Positions 14,755 to 23,621 of a stretch of DNA of 64,000 nucleotides are shown piece by piece (positions within the stretch are counted from its first letter, which is position 1; each line of letters starts with the position of its first letter). The position numbers and the translations under genes were made by a program. The notes beneath the pieces were generated by a model. The model saw nothing but the letters and a program-made list of their open reading frames with translations. It was not told where the DNA came from and searched no databases. Source of the DNA: Caproicibacterium sp. BJN0003 (GTDB taxonomy: Bacteria > Bacillota > Clostridia > Oscillospirales > Acutalibacteraceae). The stretch spans positions 558,001 to 622,000 of the forward strand of contig NZ_CP111108.1 of assembly GCF_026314295.1 (NCBI RefSeq). The letters are read 5' to 3'.

Positions 14755-15867
14755 TTAATTTTCCGGATAATTCCCCAAAAATGAGAAGCGCGGCAGTTCA
14801 TCCCAAAGAGAACACAAAAGTTCCAACACAACAGGATCGTGGATATTTCCGGAAAAATCCAAATAAAAATCATACTCGAATTCTTTTCCAATAATCGGGC
14901 GGGATTCAATCTTTGTCAGATTCATTTCTGCTGCAGCAAAACGGGAGAGAACACCGTTTAAGCTGCCGGTACGGTGGGGTAGATTAAAGCAGACACTGAT
15001 CTTATCAGCTTTTTTAGAAAGACAAAGCTCACGGCTCAATACCAAAAATCGGGTATGGTTCGCACTGCAGTTCTGTACCTTCAGCGGAACAATTTTGAGC
15101 TGATTCTCTTCGGCAGCTTTTTTTCCGCAGAGCGCAGCCGAATTTGGATCTTTTGCAGCCATAGCGGCAGCTTCTGTTGTGCTTCTGCACTTTTTGACTG
15201 AAAGACCACAGGATTCTACAAAAGTGCTGCACTGCATCAAAGGTTGTGGGTGGCTGTAAAGTGACGTTACCCCGTCAAGTGATCCGGATTTACTTGCCAA
15301 AACATTATTGACGCATAATTTTCCGGCAGCAATGATATAGTATCGGTATTTTAAGAGTAGATCATATACTTCCAGAACACTTCCGGCAGAAGAATTTTCG
15401 ATCGGGACCAGAGCGAGGTCCGCGTCTTCCTTTTCGAGCGTGGAAAAGATAGACGAAAAATTCGGACAGAAAACCGGCTGTGCTTTTGGATAAAGGGTTA
15501 ATAGTTCCAAATGGCTATAACTTCCAGGGCTGCCGAGGCAGGCAATTCGATTACTTTTCTTAGGTGCTTCCCGGGCGTTTTGCAAGAGCTGCCGCAGTGG
15601 TTTTCCGGCACTTAGCATTTGGTGTTGCAGCGCGCGGCTTTGACTCATGATTGCTGAAAAGATCACACGGGCAGTACCGCCGTATTCTCCGGCTTCCTTT
15701 TCCACGCGGTCAAGAATTTCTTCTTCCCGCTTGCTATTGAGTACGGGAATTTGGTGCTCTTTTTTATAGACGGCAACTTTTTTTGCACATTCCATTCGTG
15801 CTGTTAAAAGTGGCAAAAGCTGTGCGTCGATTTGATCGATTTCTTTCCTGATATCAGATAGTTCCAT
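14755..15867 (-). CDS. pheA: Bifunctional chorismate mutase/prephenate dehydratase (P-protein)
   Basis: 370 residues. An AroQ-type chorismate mutase (about 1-85; IRKEIDQIDAQLLPLLTARM) is fused to prephenate dehydratase (about 105-285; FCPNFSSIF and LALVPIENSSAGSV) and a C-terminal ACT domain carrying ESRPIIG, the phenylalanine-binding motif. It converts chorismate to phenylpyruvate, the last committed steps to phenylalanine, with feedback by Phe through ACT. Last gene of the operon, 3 bp after aroC. Confidence 0.96.
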   Translation of the reverse strand: MELSDIRKEIDQIDAQLLPLLTARMECAKKVAVYKKEHQIPVLNSKREEEILDRVEKEAGEYGGTARVIFSAIMSQSRALQHQMLSAGKPLRQLLQNAREAPKKSNRIACLGSPGSYSHLELLTLYPKAQPVFCPNFSSIFSTLEKEDADLALVPIENSSAGSVLEVYDLLLKYRYYIIAAGKLCVNNVLASKSGSLDGVTSLYSHPQPLMQCSTFVESCGLSVKKCRSTTEAAAMAAKDPNSAALCGKKAAEENQLKIVPLKVQNCSANHTRFLVLSRELCLSKKADKISVCFNLPHRTGSLNGVLSRFAAAEMNLTKIESRPIIGKEFEYDFYLDFSGNIHDPVVLELLCSLWDELPRFSFLGNYPEN

Positions 15868-15870
15868 CTT

Positions 15871-16950
15871 TTAGTCCCTCCAGAGATTCATGATTGCAAG
15901 AGCCGCAGCGGCTTCTACCACAGGGATCGCCCGCGGTACGATGCAGGGATCGTGACGCCCTTTGATTTGAAGCTTTACGTTGCGGTGTGTCGATAGATCA
16001 ACGCTATTTTGCTCTTTTGCAATGGAGGGAGTCGGCTTAAAAGCACAGCGGAAAATCAATGGCATTCCGGTTGTAATTCCACCTAGAATTCCTCCGACGT
16101 GATTGGTATGCGTTTTGATGGAACCTGTTTCATCGTAAAAATACGAATCGTTATTTTCGCTGCCTAAAAGGGAAGAGACTTTGAATCCATCGCCAAATTC
16201 TACACCCTTGCAGGCGGGAATTCCAAATAAAATGGAAGAAAGAACACTCTCTACACCGCCAAACATGCCTTCCTCTGCATAGCCACCGGGAATTCCCACA
16301 CAGGCGCATTCGACGATTCCACCGACGCTGTCCGCTTGCAGACGTGCAGCCTCAATTTTCTGCCGCATTTTTTCCTGTGCTTTTGAATCAATAACGGAAA
16401 AGAAAGCGGTATTCAGTGCGGAAAGTGTTTTGGCATCAATATTGACGCTGTCGAAAGGCGTGTCAAAAACATTATGAACTGCGTAGGCATGTGCACCGAT
16501 TACAATGCCGCGTCGTTCTAAGATTTGACGGCAGATGGCGCCGGCAAGGACGAGAGGCGCAGTCAGTCTGCCGGAAAAGTGGCCGCCGCCTCTCAAATCG
16601 GAAAAGCCGTGATATCGGAGAAAAGCAGCATAATCGGCATGACCGGGGCGCGGAATATTTTTAAGAGATTCATAATCTCCAGAATGTTGATTGCTGTTTT
16701 CGATGACGGCACAGAGAGGTGCTCCGGTTGTGATTTGATTGCAAATGCCGGAAACGATGATCGGTGTATCGCTCTCTTTGCGGGCAGTAGCAGTTGGGTC
16801 ATTCCCGGGAGCTCTGCGCGCCATCTGCTTTTTTACTGCCTCTAAATCAATCATTTCTCCCGCGGGAAGGCCCTCTAACACCATACCAATCATAGGACCA
16901 TGACTTTCTCCAAAGATTGTTAGTTTTACACGTTCACCCCATGATGACAT
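15871..16950 (-). CDS. aroC: Chorismate synthase
   Basis: 359 residues, normal length. Signature motifs FGESHGPMIGMVLEGLPAG near the N-terminus, RPGHADYAAFLRYHGFSDLR-GGGHFSGR, and GILGGITTGMPL are all present. It eliminates phosphate from EPSP to make chorismate using reduced FMN. The start overlaps the end of aroA by 17 bases, so translation is probably coupled. Confidence 0.97.
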   Translation of the reverse strand: MSSWGERVKLTIFGESHGPMIGMVLEGLPAGEMIDLEAVKKQMARRAPGNDPTATARKESDTPIIVSGICNQITTGAPLCAVIENSNQHSGDYESLKNIPRPGHADYAAFLRYHGFSDLRGGGHFSGRLTAPLVLAGAICRQILERRGIVIGAHAYAVHNVFDTPFDSVNIDAKTLSALNTAFFSVIDSKAQEKMRQKIEAARLQADSVGGIVECACVGIPGGYAEEGMFGGVESVLSSILFGIPACKGVEFGDGFKVSSLLGSENNDSYFYDETGSIKTHTNHVGGILGGITTGMPLIFRCAFKPTPSIAKEQNSVDLSTHRNVKLQIKGRHDPCIVPRAIPVVEAAAALAIMNLWRD

Positions 16951-18211
16951 GGACGTTTCCCCCTAATCGTTTAAAATCTTCAAAAAAATTCGGATAGCTT
17001 TTTTGAATAGCTTCTGCACCGTGAATGGTTACCGGACTCTCGGCAGAGAGAGCAGCAATCGAAAGCGCCATCACGATTCGATGATCATGGAAGCCATCCA
17101 CTTCTCCACCATGAAAAGCCGAGATTCCATTGATAATCAGCCCGTCCGGCTTTTCTATAATATGGGCACCTAAAGCACTAAGCCCGTCGTGAATTGCTTT
17201 TAGACGGTCGCTTTCCTTGATTCGTAGCCGTTGGGCATTCGATATTACTGTCCTTCCCGGACTGAGGGCGGCACACACGGCAAGCGCCGGAACAAGATCC
17301 GGAATTTCACCTGCGTCGATCTCAATACCAGAAAGCGTGCCGGCTTTTGCATGAAGAGATCCATCTTTTTGCCAGTTTATTTGTGCGCCAAATTTTCGAA
17401 ATAATTCCAAGGCGGCGCGGTCTCCCTGAGCAGAGTCTTTTGAAAGACCTAAAAAAGAAAGATCGCTGCCGAGAGCTGATGCTGCGAGAAAAAATGCGGC
17501 TTGACTCCAGTCGCGTTCGACAGAGAACCGGCAGGCATGATAGGCTTGCCCTCCTGGAATCTGCCACCCGGTTTCGGTGGGAATGACCGTGACGCCAAAG
17601 GAAACCATGGTTTCGATCGTCATTTCCACATATGCGGTACTTTGCAGCGGCGTTGTCAAAACAATTTCACTGTTTCCTTTTAACAGCGGCAAAGCGAGCA
17701 GAAGGCCTGTTATAAACTGACTGCTGACGTTTCCGGGTAAAGAGAAAGTGCCGCAGGTAAGCTTTCCGGAGATTGCTAATGGAAGACCACCTTTTGTATC
17801 GCAGGTAAGGCTATGTGCAGGTAGGCAGTCAAGATAACAGCCAATCGGCCTTTGCGGAAGGCGCCCATGGCCTGTAAAAAGCGCCGGAATCCCCAGAACA
17901 CCGAAAATCGGAATTAAAAACCGCAGGGTGGAGCCACTTTCTCCGCAGTCTACCGGTATGGGACCGAATGGAAGGGAATCTTTTTTTAGCCCGGAGACAC
18001 GCAAAAGGTCTTCTTGCAGCGCAACATGCGCGCCCAATACCGAGATAGCACGGATTGTTGCTTCGATATCCTTGCTGTCTGCAACCGGAGAGAGAAAGCT
18101 TTCTCCTTGGGAAAGCGCTGCACAAATAATTGCACGGTGGGCAGCACTTTTGCTGGGTGGAACAGAAAGCTTTCCAGAGAGGCTCCCTGGAGAAATAACA
18201 GCAGAGCTCAT
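16934..18211 (-). CDS. aroA: 3-phosphoshikimate 1-carboxyvinyltransferase (EPSP synthase)
   Basis: 425 residues from ATG at 18211, whose ATGA overlaps the aroB stop and has GAGGTG upstream; a GTG at 18226 was rejected. Family motifs: SLSGKLSVPPSKSAAHRAI (PEP and shikimate-3-phosphate lysine), DCGESGSTLRFLIP, RIKESDRL and DHRIVMALSIAA. It transfers the enolpyruvyl group from PEP to shikimate 3-phosphate. Confidence 0.97.
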   Translation of the reverse strand: MSSAVISPGSLSGKLSVPPSKSAAHRAIICAALSQGESFLSPVADSKDIEATIRAISVLGAHVALQEDLLRVSGLKKDSLPFGPIPVDCGESGSTLRFLIPIFGVLGIPALFTGHGRLPQRPIGCYLDCLPAHSLTCDTKGGLPLAISGKLTCGTFSLPGNVSSQFITGLLLALPLLKGNSEIVLTTPLQSTAYVEMTIETMVSFGVTVIPTETGWQIPGGQAYHACRFSVERDWSQAAFFLAASALGSDLSFLGLSKDSAQGDRAALELFRKFGAQINWQKDGSLHAKAGTLSGIEIDAGEIPDLVPALAVCAALSPGRTVISNAQRLRIKESDRLKAIHDGLSALGAHIIEKPDGLIINGISAFHGGEVDGFHDHRIVMALSIAALSAESPVTIHGAEAIQKSYPNFFEDFKRLGGNVHVIMG

Positions 18212-19281
18212 CTTAACACCTCGCACAGCTTTGGCAATTCTGAGCGCGGAGTTTTGCGAAGAAAAGCATCGCCGATTTGATGCAGAAGAACGAGATTGAT
18301 ACTGTCTGCAGTACTTTTTTTATCGTTTCCGGTGGCAGCAATCAAGTCGTCAATGGATTCTGTAAAAGAAGTGGGAAGTGCGTACTTCTGCAGCAATTCT
18401 GCAATTTCAGTATGGGTTCCGGTAGGAGTAACGCCCAGTCCTTCTCCAATCTTAGCGGCGATCACACAGCCGATTCCAACAGCGGCACCATGAGTAAGAC
18501 CACCGTAGCTTTGCAGCCGTTCCAGTGCGTGGCCAAAGGTATGTCCAAAGTTGAGCATCATTCGTTCACCGGTGTCGAACTCATCCCGTTCCACAACGGC
18601 ACGTTTAATTTCGATGCACTGACGAATCAGATCGCAGAGCTTTTCGGAACTTTGCCGCAGAGAATCGATATGATTTTCTTTTAAAAAGTCAAACAAGACG
18701 CGGCTCTTGATACATCCATATTTAATAGCTTCTCCCATGCCATCCGAAAAAAATTGATCAGGAAGCGTTTTTAATGTATTAGGATCAATCAGAACAAAGG
18801 AGGGCTGATGAAATGCACCAACCATATTTTTGCCCTGCGGAAGATCAACGCCTGTCTTTCCACCGACAGAGGAATCAATCTGTGAAAGCAAACTGGTGGG
18901 AACCTGAATAAACGGGATTCCCCTTAAAAAGCTGGCAGCCGCAAATCCGGCCATATCTCCGGTGACTCCGCCTCCCAATGCGACGACAAAGTCGGTACGG
19001 GTCAAATGTGCTTCACAAAAAGCATCGTAAAAAGATGAAATTGTTGTGAGCGTTTTTCGTGCTTCTCCGGCTTCAAAAGAAACGGTAGAAACAGAAAACC
19101 CGGCTGTTTTTAAGCTTTCTTCTGCTGTTTTTCCATAGAGGGGCAATGTATGGCTGTCTCCGATAACACAGCAGCGAGCAGCTTTCGGGAAAAGTTGGGC
19201 AGCGCGTTTGCCAAGTCCCTTGATACACCCCGGCTCGATTTGAATTTCATAAGGATGTCCAACCTGTATCTGTAAAATCAT
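18208..19281 (-). CDS. aroB: 3-dehydroquinate synthase
   Basis: 357 residues. The NAD-binding GGGVTGDMAGFAAASFLRGI, the substrate motif VPTSLLSQIDSSVGGKTGVD and zinc ligands in the NFGHTFGHALE region are intact. It cyclises DAHP to 3-dehydroquinate. ATGA overlaps at both ends show tight coupling between tyrA, aroB and aroA. The next enzyme, dehydroquinate dehydratase, is not encoded in this window. Confidence 0.97.
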   Translation of the reverse strand: MILQIQVGHPYEIQIEPGCIKGLGKRAAQLFPKAARCCVIGDSHTLPLYGKTAEESLKTAGFSVSTVSFEAGEARKTLTTISSFYDAFCEAHLTRTDFVVALGGGVTGDMAGFAAASFLRGIPFIQVPTSLLSQIDSSVGGKTGVDLPQGKNMVGAFHQPSFVLIDPNTLKTLPDQFFSDGMGEAIKYGCIKSRVLFDFLKENHIDSLRQSSEKLCDLIRQCIEIKRAVVERDEFDTGERMMLNFGHTFGHALERLQSYGGLTHGAAVGIGCVIAAKIGEGLGVTPTGTHTEIAELLQKYALPTSFTESIDDLIAATGNDKKSTADSINLVLLHQIGDAFLRKTPRSELPKLCEVLR

Positions 19282-20120
19282 TCTCCCAATTTCTCCTTTA
19301 CTAAACGACCTTGCCGAAGAAGAGATTCCAGTTTTGGTTGATCTTTGGCGGCAATCGCATCCCGAATTGCACTGAGATTGCGGATCAGTGTATTGAGTTC
19401 GGTTTGAAGCGGTCCTGCATTATCCAAAAACAGTTCGGACCAGAGCACTTCGTTGATATTGGCGACTCTGGAAACGTCTCGGTAACTGCCGGCTGAAAAG
19501 CCTCGGTGCTGTGGGCAGTAAGGACTCATCACATAGGCGCAGGCCAAGGCATGCGGAATCTGACTCGTAAAAGCGATCATTGCGTCGTGGTGTTCCGGTG
19601 TTGTAATGATGGCGCGGCCAAAGCCAAGTTCATAAGCGGTTTCTTTTAAAATTTCAACAGCACTTTGGGGAGCACCGCAGGGAACGATCAGATAGCTTGC
19701 ACCACGGAACAGATCAGCCTGCGAAGCCGAAAATCCATGTTTTTCTGTTCCAGCCATCGGATGGCTGCCACAGTAGGTGAATCCACCAAGTTGAGAAAGT
19801 TCTTTCAGTTTGGCACAGACCGCAGTTTTGATTCCGCAGACGTCTGTGACAATTCCATCCGGATTAAAGGCATGCAGATGGGATTTTACAAATTCAATAT
19901 CAGAACCGGGATAAAGGCATAGATAGGTCAAATCTGCCGATTTTAAATCGGCTAAATCGGCTTCTTTTTGAATGGCCCCGATAGAGAGGGCTTCTTCCAG
20001 AACGGCAGGATCACTGTCAAATCCGGTAACGAGGCTGTCTGTATATTCGGAAAACGCACGAGCAAGGCTTCCGCCGATCAGCCCTAAACCTACAATTACA
20101 ATTCGCTTTTTCTGCTTCAA
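19278..20120 (-). CDS. tyrA: Prephenate dehydrogenase
   Basis: 280 residues. N-terminal NAD-binding domain with VGLGLIGGSLARAF (about 10-23), the GSHPMAGTEKHGF catalytic loop (about 131-143) and a helical dimerisation domain (about 165-280). It makes 4-hydroxyphenylpyruvate for tyrosine. There is no C-terminal ACT domain, so feedback by tyrosine through ACT, common in Bacillus TyrA, is not expected. It begins 3 bp after aroF and overlaps aroB by four. Confidence 0.95.
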   Translation of the reverse strand: MKQKKRIVIVGLGLIGGSLARAFSEYTDSLVTGFDSDPAVLEEALSIGAIQKEADLADLKSADLTYLCLYPGSDIEFVKSHLHAFNPDGIVTDVCGIKTAVCAKLKELSQLGGFTYCGSHPMAGTEKHGFSASQADLFRGASYLIVPCGAPQSAVEILKETAYELGFGRAIITTPEHHDAMIAFTSQIPHALACAYVMSPYCPQHRGFSAGSYRDVSRVANINEVLWSELFLDNAGPLQTELNTLIRNLSAIRDAIAAKDQPKLESLLRQGRLVKEKLGE

Positions 20121-20123
20121 TGG

Positions 20124-21149
20124 TTATCGCACTTCCTTGCCGAAAAATTCTGCTGTCTTTTTAATTTTGTCGGAAATTTTGTCGAATTGATCTGGAGTCA
20201 GACTTTGAGCACCATCTGAAAGCGCTTTTGCAGGATTGTTGTGCACCTCGATAATCAATCCGTCTGCTCCGGCTGCAATCGCTGCCATAGAGAGCGGTTC
20301 TACCAGCCATGAGATTCCACTGGCATGACTGGGATCTACGATCACAGGCAGATGAGAGAGACGCTTTAAAATCGGGACGGCGGAAATATCTAATGTGTTG
20401 CGCGTATAGGTCTCATAGGTGCGAATCCCACGCTCACAGAGGATGACCTGATCGTTTCCGCCGGCCATAATGTATTCTGCGCTCATCAAAAGTTCTTCGA
20501 TGGTGCTGGAAAGACCGCGCTTTAAAAGAATCGGTTTTTTAATATGACCGAGCTCTTTTAAAAGCTCGAAATTCTGCATATTTCGTGCGCCGACTTGAAT
20601 GATATCAACGCCTTCGTTGAGAAACAATTCAATATGAGCCGGGCTCATAATTTCTGTTACGATCGGCATTCCGGTAACATTTTTTGCCTTTTTCAAAAGT
20701 TCCAGCCCCTCTGCTTTGAGCCCCTGAAAAGAATAGGGACTGGTGCGAGGCTTAAAGGCACCGCCGCGCAAAAATTGTGCTCCGGCTTTTTTAACGCGTT
20801 TAGAAACTTCGGTAATTTGTGATTCACTTTCTACGCTGCAGGGACCGGCGATCATCGAGAAAGTACCGCCGCCGATCTGTTGTCCTCCGGGAAGCCGAAT
20901 TACGGTATCGTCCGGGTGAAATTTGCGATTTGCTTTTTTATAAGGCTCTTGAACTCGTTTGACATTTTCGACAAATTCCTGAGCCGCAATATAGTCAATA
21001 TCGATTGCACTGGTATCTCCTAAGAGACCCAATACGGTGCTCTGTGTGCCGACCCATGTATTCACCTGAACATGATATTTCTGTACTAATTCCTTGGTGA
21101 ATGCTTCGATTTGTTCCTTGGAACACTCCGACTTTAAAACGATAATCAT
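20124..21149 (-). CDS. aroF: 3-deoxy-7-phosphoheptulonate (DAHP) synthase
   Basis: 341 residues. A ferredoxin-like regulatory domain (about 1-70) precedes the type I-beta TIM barrel (about 85-340) with SMIAGPCSVES, LRGGAFKPRTSPYSFQG and PVIVDPSHASG, which carry PEP, metal and phosphate ligands. It joins PEP and erythrose 4-phosphate, the first shikimate step. It is the first structural gene after a leader peptide and terminator at 21182-21363, so it is probably attenuated by aromatic amino-acid supply. Confidence 0.96.
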   Translation of the reverse strand: MIIVLKSECSKEQIEAFTKELVQKYHVQVNTWVGTQSTVLGLLGDTSAIDIDYIAAQEFVENVKRVQEPYKKANRKFHPDDTVIRLPGGQQIGGGTFSMIAGPCSVESESQITEVSKRVKKAGAQFLRGGAFKPRTSPYSFQGLKAEGLELLKKAKNVTGMPIVTEIMSPAHIELFLNEGVDIIQVGARNMQNFELLKELGHIKKPILLKRGLSSTIEELLMSAEYIMAGGNDQVILCERGIRTYETYTRNTLDISAVPILKRLSHLPVIVDPSHASGISWLVEPLSMAAIAAGADGLIIEVHNNPAKALSDGAQSLTPDQFDKISDKIKKTAEFFGKEVR

Positions 21150-21181
21150 ATTCTGAACCCCTTTATCTCATTTAAAAAAAT

Positions 21182-21217
21182 AAAAGGCAAAGCTGATCGT
21201 TTCAGCTCCGCCTTTTT
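21182..21217 (-). terminator. Attenuator-type terminator in the aroF leader
   Basis: On the minus strand AAAAGGC..AGCTGA pairs with TCAGCT..GCCTTTT with a G-U-containing middle, followed by TATTTTTTT. It lies between the leader peptide and aroF, 30-odd bases before the aroF start, so it must be read through for operon expression. Confidence 0.8.
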
Positions 21218-21229
21218 CACCATTCCAAT

Positions 21230-21247
21230 GTTCTGAATCAACAGAAC
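21230..21247 (-). promoter_or_regulatory. Small hairpin between leader peptide stop and attenuator
   Basis: GTTCTG and CAGAAC pair around a six-base loop, starting three bases after the leader-peptide stop. It could act as pause or anti-attenuation structure; the role is inferred. Confidence 0.45.
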
Positions 21248-21249
21248 TT

Positions 21250-21363
21250 TTATCTGCAGAGGAACTTACCACGAATTTTACAGTATAAGAAATCAGCCTG
21301 CGCCATAAAATAGCGAAGGAAATCAAAACCTGTAAATCGTGCGGAAAGTAGTTGAGCAGTCAT
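21250..21363 (-). CDS. Phe-rich leader peptide of the aromatic operon (37 aa)
   Basis: ATG at 21363 has AAAAAGGAG nine bases upstream. The 37-residue peptide has six Phe and two Tyr, with the densest part reading RFTGFDFLRYFMAQADFLY. It sits 30 bases after a sigma-A promoter and just before a terminator and aroF. This is the layout of a translation-coupled attenuator: stalling at Phe codons when charged tRNA-Phe is short would favour read-through. No T-box sequence is present. Ribosome-mediated control is inferred. Confidence 0.7.
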   Translation of the reverse strand: MTAQLLSARFTGFDFLRYFMAQADFLYCKIRGKFLCR

Positions 21364-21393
21364 GGAAAAGCTCCTTTTTGTTTGATTAAGCCT

Positions 21394-21424
21394 ATCATAC
21401 TTCACTTTGAAGGGATCTGTCAAG
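21394..21424 (-). promoter_or_regulatory. Sigma-A promoter of the aroF operon
   Basis: Minus strand TTGACA (21424-21419), 18-base spacer, TATGAT (21399-21394). It lies between aroEK and the leader peptide, so the operon is transcribed separately from aroEK. Confidence 0.85.
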
Positions 21425-21456
21425 CACTTTATTGATTAAAAGTGAAAAAGCAAAAC

Positions 21457-22881
21457 TTAGTCGGCATGAAGAAGTTCCATAATCAAACATGCAGCTTCTT
21501 CGCTGGTGTTTTTGACAGGAACCACATAATCGGCAGCTTCCTCATAAATCGGCTGGCGTTTTTCATAAAGAATGCGCATTGCTTCTTCTCGATTTTCACA
21601 TTCCAAAAGCGGTCTGCTGTGATCATCTTTTAAGCGTTGTTCGATGAGTGCAAGCGGCGCATCCAGCAGAATTGTAATGCCGGTTTCTCTAAAAAGTTCT
21701 GTATTTTTGGGATTGAGTAGGCATCCTCCACCGGCAGCGATGACGAGGCCTTCTTTGCGGGAAAGAGTTTCAACGGCTTTGGTTTCCATTTCTCGAAATG
21801 CTTTTTCACCGTCCTGTGCGAAAATTTCTGAGATGGTTTTTCCGGATTGCTTTTGAATATAAGAATCTATATCGATAAATTCCCGATTTAATGCGTTAGA
21901 GACAATTGCACCTACCGTGGTTTTTCCGCAGCCCATAAAGCCGCAGAGAATAATATTCCCAAAACGGCGCTGCATAGCATTTTGAGCGTCTTCGATAATG
22001 GGGGTAACCTGTTCTGGCAAAAATGTTTTTCCGGTCCAAATCTTTTGTGCGGCAGCAGCTTGCCATACCAGCATGCCCATTCCGCCGATGGCAGGAATTC
22101 CATTCTTTTTGGCTAGATGCAGAAGTTGGGTGGTAAGCGGATTGTAGATTGCATCAAAGACAGTATTACAGGCACACACAACCAGTTCACTGACAGGACA
22201 GTCTGCAAGGTGAGGATACATTCCAACGCTGGTAGCATTAATCAGGAGGTCAAAATTTTGCCCTGATTTTACCATTCCCTCCAGCTCTTCAAATGAACAG
22301 AGATCGATTACGGCATTTTCTTTGCCAATTTTCCGGCAAGTTTCGCTTAAAGTTTCCGCAATCCGGTCGCAGCGTTGATGGAAAGAGAAAACAGCATTGC
22401 TGTCGTCGAGCGGCAGCTCATTCTGATGGCGATGTAAAGCAATCGTCATATGAGGGCTTTTACTTTTGCGCAGAATTTCGTTGATAAATACCTGCGCAAC
22501 ACCACCGTTTCCGAGGATCAGACAATGTCCCTGCAAAGAAAAGCCGGCGTCCTCAATTGTATGAAGAAAACCATCCCCATCAGTGGTATGACCGATCAAT
22601 CGACCATTATGATTTTCAACCGTGTTGACGCTGCCGAAAGCTTTTGCTTTTTCATCGGCCTGATAGAGCAGCGGCAAAATCGATTGCTTATGGGGGATCG
22701 TCACATTGAATCCATCCAGGCTCCGCAGACGAGGCAGAGAATCCAACAGTTGTTCCGGTGGGATCTCCATTGTTGTGTATGTGCCTTCTATACCGCTTAA
22801 TTTCATCAGACGGTTATGAAGAAACGGCGACATGGTATGGCCAATTGGATAGCCGATAACGGCAAAGCTTTTTTTGCCCAT
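21457..22881 (-). CDS. aroEK: Fused shikimate dehydrogenase-shikimate kinase
   Basis: 474 residues. Residues 1-295 are shikimate dehydrogenase: YPIGHTMSPFLHN, NVTIPHK with the catalytic lysine, and GHTTDGDGF. Residues about 308-474 are shikimate kinase: GFMGCGKTTVG (Walker A), DIDSYIQ, and AAGGGCLL. The two act in sequence, reducing dehydroshikimate and phosphorylating shikimate. The AroE nucleotide-binding half has GNGGVAQ instead of the usual GAGGAA and an insertion of about 30 residues near 180-215. The start has GGAGG seven bases upstream. Confidence 0.95.
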   Translation of the reverse strand: MGKKSFAVIGYPIGHTMSPFLHNRLMKLSGIEGTYTTMEIPPEQLLDSLPRLRSLDGFNVTIPHKQSILPLLYQADEKAKAFGSVNTVENHNGRLIGHTTDGDGFLHTIEDAGFSLQGHCLILGNGGVAQVFINEILRKSKSPHMTIALHRHQNELPLDDSNAVFSFHQRCDRIAETLSETCRKIGKENAVIDLCSFEELEGMVKSGQNFDLLINATSVGMYPHLADCPVSELVVCACNTVFDAIYNPLTTQLLHLAKKNGIPAIGGMGMLVWQAAAAQKIWTGKTFLPEQVTPIIEDAQNAMQRRFGNIILCGFMGCGKTTVGAIVSNALNREFIDIDSYIQKQSGKTISEIFAQDGEKAFREMETKAVETLSRKEGLVIAAGGGCLLNPKNTELFRETGITILLDAPLALIEQRLKDDHSRPLLECENREEAMRILYEKRQPIYEEAADYVVPVKNTSEEAACLIMELLHAD

Positions 22882-22935
22882 AAAGTTCCTCCAAAAAAAT
22901 CCGGTTATTATTTTATGAAAAATCCAAAAAAAACA

Positions 22936-22964
22936 TTGACAAAGACCGAATTCCCTAATAGTAT
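22936..22964 (+). promoter_or_regulatory. Sigma-A promoter of acpP
   Basis: TTGACA at 22936, 17-base spacer, TAGTAT at 22959-22964; leader of about 125 bases before acpP. Confidence 0.75.
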
Positions 22965-23093
22965 TGTTGATAGATTATTTTTCATTACCGCTTTTTAACT
23001 AGCGGGTGTTGTGGATATTATACCGCATAGTGCAGTGTTTTGTCTACTTGAGAAAATACCTTTTGAAAATTCTGCAAAGGAGGGATAAATTTT

Positions 23094-23327
23094 ATGGTAT
23101 TGGAGAAAGTCAAAGCAATCCTCGCGGAGCAGTTCGATGTAGAAGACGAAAACAGCATTACCGCCGAGACAAACATTGCGGATGATTTAGGCGCGGATTC
23201 GTTGGACGTCGTTGATTTGCTGATGAGCATCGAGGATGAATTCGAACTGGAAATTCCGGATGAAGAAGTAGAAAATCTCAAAACTGTCGGTGATTTGGTC
23301 AAGTATATTGAAGACCATATCGGATGA
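23094..23327 (+). CDS. acpP: Acyl carrier protein
   Basis: 77 residues, the standard size and acidity. The DSLDVVDL motif carries the serine (residue 36) that receives 4'-phosphopantetheine. It shuttles acyl chains in fatty-acid synthesis. The start has AAAGGAGG upstream, and a strong terminator follows, so it is a single-gene unit with its own promoter, apart from any fab cluster. Confidence 0.97.
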   Translation: MVLEKVKAILAEQFDVEDENSITAETNIADDLGADSLDVVDLLMSIEDEFELEIPDEEVENLKTVGDLVKYIEDHIG

Positions 23328-23343
23328 AAATTGATTCTTCATT

Positions 23344-23373
23344 GCCTGCAGCATTTTGCTGCAGGCCTTTTTT
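23344..23373 (+). terminator. Terminator of acpP
   Basis: GCCTGCAGCA, TTT loop, TGCTGCAGGC, then CTTTTTT. Confidence 0.92.
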
Positions 23374-23572
23374 ATGTGTATTATTGGGGAAATTTCCGGC
23401 AAGATTTTTTAATGACGCACTAAAAATTCCATTTTGTATTTTTCTTCCAAAAATTACTAATTTGATAATATCATACTTCAAAATAAAATAGAATATTTAA
23501 TTGAAATTTAACGAGAAACAGAATATTTTTAGAAATAATTAATGGCTTTTCATGAAAGAATAAAGGCAAATG

Positions 23573-23601
23573 GGATAATCGTTTTTTTCTGTGCATAGAA
23601 T
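23573..23601 (+). promoter_or_regulatory. Possible sigma-E promoter of yabP
   Basis: GGATAAT, 14-base spacer, CATAGAAT, close to the Bacillus sigma-E pattern (ATATT, N14, CATACAAT). It ends 21 bases before yabP, leaving a very short leader. yabP-yabQ are sigma-E genes in Bacillus. Confidence 0.45.
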
Positions 23602-23621
23602 TGCACGAGGAGGGAAAAACG

